This document shows positions 61,675 through 64,000 of a DNA stretch of 64,000 nt, one piece after another. The stretch covers positions 3,491,659 through 3,555,658 of the forward strand of contig NZ_CP038033.1 of the NCBI RefSeq assembly GCF_004421105.1. Reading direction: 5' to 3'. Position 1 is the first letter of the stretch, and every line of letters starts with the position of its first letter. The position numbers and the translations under genes are program-made. Source of the stretch: Nitrosococcus wardiae. Its GTDB lineage: Bacteria > Pseudomonadota > Gammaproteobacteria > Nitrosococcales > Nitrosococcaceae. Below the pieces are notes generated by a model that was not told where the DNA came from, made no database searches, and was given only the letters and a program-made list of their open reading frames with translations.

Positions 61675-62823
61675 TCACTTCCATTTCACCCGAGGAAGGA
61701 CCTTCTTCTCATCGATACGATCCCGATAACGTTTCACCTGCTGCAACATCTCCATAAGGACCTCTTGGGTCATGTAATGGGGTTTGAGGCCCAGATCCAA
61801 AAGGCCATGGTGTTTGGGGTTGTAGTAGTGCTCTTCAGCCTCCTTGCGGGGATTGTCGATGGAACGCACTTGCACATCCAGCCCCAGCTCGTTCCCCGCC
61901 TGCCGCACCTTTTCGGCGAGCTGGTTAACCGTGAACTGCTCTGTGAATTGATTGAGAATTCGCAGCTCCCCGGCCTCAACGGGGTTGAGCATGGCCAACT
62001 CTACGCACTGGAGAGTATCTTTCAAATTGAGATAACCGCGGGTCTGCCCACCGCGGCCATAGACGGTCAATGGAATGCCCGCGACGGCTTGGGTGAGGAA
62101 GCGGTTCACCACCGTGCCGAAAAGATCGTCGTAGTGGAAATTGGGCCATAACCGTGGGTCCTGATCCGCTTCTTCCGTGGAAAGCCCGTACACGGGACCT
62201 TGCATGAGATCAGTCGCCCGGAGCCCATGGGTACGCACATAAAACCAGAGCAAATCCGTATCCAGGACCTTGGTGGTATGGTAGAGACTTCCCGCCTGGC
62301 GGGGATAAAGAAAGGTGTCCCGGCGGCCGTTATGCTCCACTCCCAGCCAGCCTTCTTCGATGTCGATGTTGGGGGTTCCATATTCACCCATGGTCCCGAG
62401 CTTAATGATGTGGCAGTGGGGAGCGTACTCCAGTACGGCCCAGATCACATTGAGCGTGGTGTTGAGGTTGTTATTGAGCGTAATTCGCGCCTCATCGAAG
62501 CCGCGCATGGAGTAAGGCGCTGAAGGCTGCTCCGCATAGTGGATGACAGCTTCCGGCCGCGCTTCCTGGAAGAGTTTTTCCAATAGCCGGTAGTCGCAAC
62601 AGTCGCCAATGACCACTTGCACCGGCTTGCCCGATGTCGCTTCAAAGAGAGCGGCACGCTCGGCCAGATTCGGGTTTGGCATGAGCGCCTCCGAAGCGGT
62701 CTGCTGCGCAATGGTACGACGAAAATAGTTATCCACCGCCCACACCTCGTGGCCTTGAGCGGCAAAACGCATCGCTGTGGGCCAACCGAGATAGCCATCG
62801 CCTCCCAAAATCACGACTCGCAT
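61675..62823 (-). CDS. sqdB: UDP-sulfoquinovose synthase homologue (SqdB/SQD1 family)
   Basis: A 382-aa SDR enzyme strikingly like SQD1/SqdB: VVILGGDGYLGWPTAMRF, HYAEQPSAPYSM, KLGTMGEYGTPNIDIEEGWL, YHTTK, YGRGGQTRGYLNLKDTLQCV, ILNQFTEQFTVNQLA and EAEEHYYNPKHHGLLDLGL. Catalytic Thr144, Tyr181 and Lys185 align with Thr145, Tyr182 and Lys186 of Arabidopsis SQD1. By family it makes UDP-sulfoquinovose from UDP-glucose and sulfite, for sulfolipid or glycan. Because it sits in a polysaccharide locus and no SqdX/SqdD-type sulfolipid transferase is nearby, a role in the polymer is more likely. Confidence 0.85.
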   Translation of the reverse strand: MRVVILGGDGYLGWPTAMRFAAQGHEVWAVDNYFRRTIAQQTASEALMPNPNLAERAALFEATSGKPVQVVIGDCCDYRLLEKLFQEARPEAVIHYAEQPSAPYSMRGFDEARITLNNNLNTTLNVIWAVLEYAPHCHIIKLGTMGEYGTPNIDIEEGWLGVEHNGRRDTFLYPRQAGSLYHTTKVLDTDLLWFYVRTHGLRATDLMQGPVYGLSTEEADQDPRLWPNFHYDDLFGTVVNRFLTQAVAGIPLTVYGRGGQTRGYLNLKDTLQCVELAMLNPVEAGELRILNQFTEQFTVNQLAEKVRQAGNELGLDVQVRSIDNPRKEAEEHYYNPKHHGLLDLGLKPHYMTQEVLMEMLQQVKRYRDRIDEKKVLPRVKWK

Positions 62824-62828
62824 GTTGT

Positions 62829-63929
62829 TTATCCCCCTTTTTTGTCTCCGGGCCAGTAGCGACTCGCCGGATGTCCTGGTATTCCACTTTGTGGAGAAAG
62901 CAAGTGATTATCTTTAAGAAAAACCGTCAGACCTTCCTGGCTAAGGGCCTCTTCGTGGCTGGATACATAGGCTTTGGTAATCTCCGTCGAGATCGTTTTA
63001 GGGTACTCATAGGCAATGTTTTTATAAAGACCGCGGAAGGCGGGAAGAATGGAAAAGTAGCGGGAAAGTTCGACTGCCCGACGTGTTTCTTCCTGGCTCA
63101 TGAGTTCTTCATAAATCTTCTCGCCGGGCTTGGTCCCAATTTGACGGATCGCAATATCTTTCGGGTCGTAGCCATAAGCAGGGGCCAACTCTCGAATCAT
63201 GACCTCGGCCAAATCCTTAATGCGAATTACCGGCATCTTGGTAATAAAAACCTCCCCCCCCTGGGCTAAGTCGGCCGAGTCAATGACTAGGCGAACCGCT
63301 TCCTCAATGCTCATCACAAAACGGGTCATGGCGGGATCGGTCAGGGTAACCGGTCCTCCTTGGGCGATTTGCTGCTGAAAAATAGGAATGACCGAACCAT
63401 TGGAACCCAAAACATTGCCAAAGCGCGTTGAGGCGAAAATGGGGTGCCCGTTTCGCTGGCTGCTGTTGGCTGCAGTGACAAGACGCTCTCCCATGAGCTT
63501 GGAAGTCCCCATGACATTGGTGGGATTGACCGCCTTATCCGAACTCATGGAGATGACTTTTTCTACTTGGTTCTCACTGGCCGCGCGAATGATGTTCTGG
63601 ACCCCGTGAATGTTACTCCGGACCGCTTCAAAGGGGGATCGCTCGCAGAGGACTACATGTTTTAGGGCCGCCGCATGGAAAACCAGATCGATCCCCTGCA
63701 TCTTGGGGGCCAACTCATCATAGTCGCGGACATCCGCCAGAAAAAAATGCGCCCGAGGTTCTTCGACATATGTCTGATCCAGAAAAAATAGTTTGCTCTC
63801 ATTGTTATCGAGCCCGAGTACCTCAGCAGGCTGGTACTTTGGGTCCTCTAGGAGCAAACGGACGAGCTCGGAACCGACGGTCCCGCAGGCGCCTGTTACT
63901 AGAATGCGTTTGTTATAGGTAAATTCCAT
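62829..63929 (-). CDS. CapD/PseB-like UDP-N-acetylglucosamine 4,6-dehydratase
   Basis: A 366-aa SDR enzyme from the ATG at 63929 (the frame is open to a TTG 12 bp upstream). KRILVTGACGTVGSELVRLL, LVFHAAALKHVVLCERSPFE, ISMSSDKAVNPTNVMGTSKL (the M-x3-K replacing Y-x3-K of this family), RFGNVLGSNGSVIPIFQQQI. It likely makes a 4-keto-6-deoxy UDP-HexNAc for the repeat unit. It begins the visible part of the locus, 5 bp upstream of the SqdB-like gene. The remaining 71 bp to the window end hold nothing recognisable. Confidence 0.9.
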   Translation of the reverse strand: MEFTYNKRILVTGACGTVGSELVRLLLEDPKYQPAEVLGLDNNESKLFFLDQTYVEEPRAHFFLADVRDYDELAPKMQGIDLVFHAAALKHVVLCERSPFEAVRSNIHGVQNIIRAASENQVEKVISMSSDKAVNPTNVMGTSKLMGERLVTAANSSQRNGHPIFASTRFGNVLGSNGSVIPIFQQQIAQGGPVTLTDPAMTRFVMSIEEAVRLVIDSADLAQGGEVFITKMPVIRIKDLAEVMIRELAPAYGYDPKDIAIRQIGTKPGEKIYEELMSQEETRRAVELSRYFSILPAFRGLYKNIAYEYPKTISTEITKAYVSSHEEALSQEGLTVFLKDNHLLSPQSGIPGHPASRYWPGDKKGG

Positions 63930-64000
63930 TGTTTTTTCCAAAAGGTATCTCTGGTAAGAGCAGTGAAAAAAAGAGGCGGGTTAACACAACAAAAGTTAGC

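Overview
This window reads as a chromosomal segment of a free-living Gammaproteobacterium of intermediate GC content. The gene set (a complete hyp set for [NiFe]-hydrogenase maturation, a fused MaeB-type malic enzyme, many periplasmic c-type cytochromes, a sulfated-polysaccharide locus) would suit a marine or halophilic Chromatiales member such as Nitrosococcus. That assignment is inference from gene content; no rRNA or other marker gene is present. No tRNA, rRNA or CRISPR array was seen.

Layout. (1) 0.4-2.8 kb: membrane-anchored HtrA/DegS-type protease, gpmA, and a frameshifted remnant. (2) 2.8-7.3 kb: a tightly packed minus-strand operon hypA-hypB-hypC-SIS isomerase-hypD-hypE; hypF follows separately at 13.9-16.3 kb. 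No hydrogenase structural genes lie here. (3) 7.3-11 kb: a patatin-like phospholipase bracketed by two near-identical 40-bp elements, each with three DnaA-box-like 9-mers, then a phytanoyl-CoA-dioxygenase-family gene split by a 1,004-bp IS982-family insertion. (4) 11.2-17.4 kb: maeB, hypF and fbaB. (5) 17.7-31.2 kb: the most unusual region. Eight minus-strand genes with gaps of 13-61 bp encode a RoxA-like di-heme lipoprotein, an old-yellow-enzyme-type flavoprotein, a 55-aa membrane peptide, two related membrane-anchored di-heme cytochromes with a small membrane protein between them, a catalytic-domain-only lipoxygenase homologue and a membrane patatin carrying an in-frame amber codon. A Tat-exported GMC oxidoreductase lies just upstream, separated by a degraded transposase. 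I read this as a candidate periplasmic lipid-oxidation (oxylipin-like) pathway: a patatin frees acyl chains, lipoxygenase and/or di-heme enzymes oxygenate them, and flavoproteins process the products. (6) 31.9-34.4 kb: a metallophosphoesterase fused to a polytopic membrane domain.

(7) 34.6-64 kb: a Wzy-type exopolysaccharide locus, almost all on the minus strand: CapD-like dehydratase, UDP-sulfoquinovose-synthase homologue, epimerase, Wzx flippase, sulfotransferase, Wzy-like polymerase, three glycosyltransferases, a hyaluronidase-like (GH56-like) protein, methyltransferase, NodU-type carbamoyltransferase, WecA-like initiating transferase, Gmd and Fcl (GDP-L-fucose) and a Wza-like export lipoprotein. 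The genes predict a fucose-containing, sulfated (and possibly sulfoquinovose-containing, carbamoylated and methylated) surface polymer. Its middle (38-43.5 kb) is an island of toxin-antitoxin modules, nuclease-fold accessory genes and a dispersed G/C-rich palindromic repeat family. A second IS982 copy, nearly identical to the first, lies next to wzx, and an IS5-family element splits a four-helix-bundle (S23-type) gene whose stop overlaps the epimerase start.

All calls come from reading the sequence by eye; families were recognised from motifs, not from database searches.
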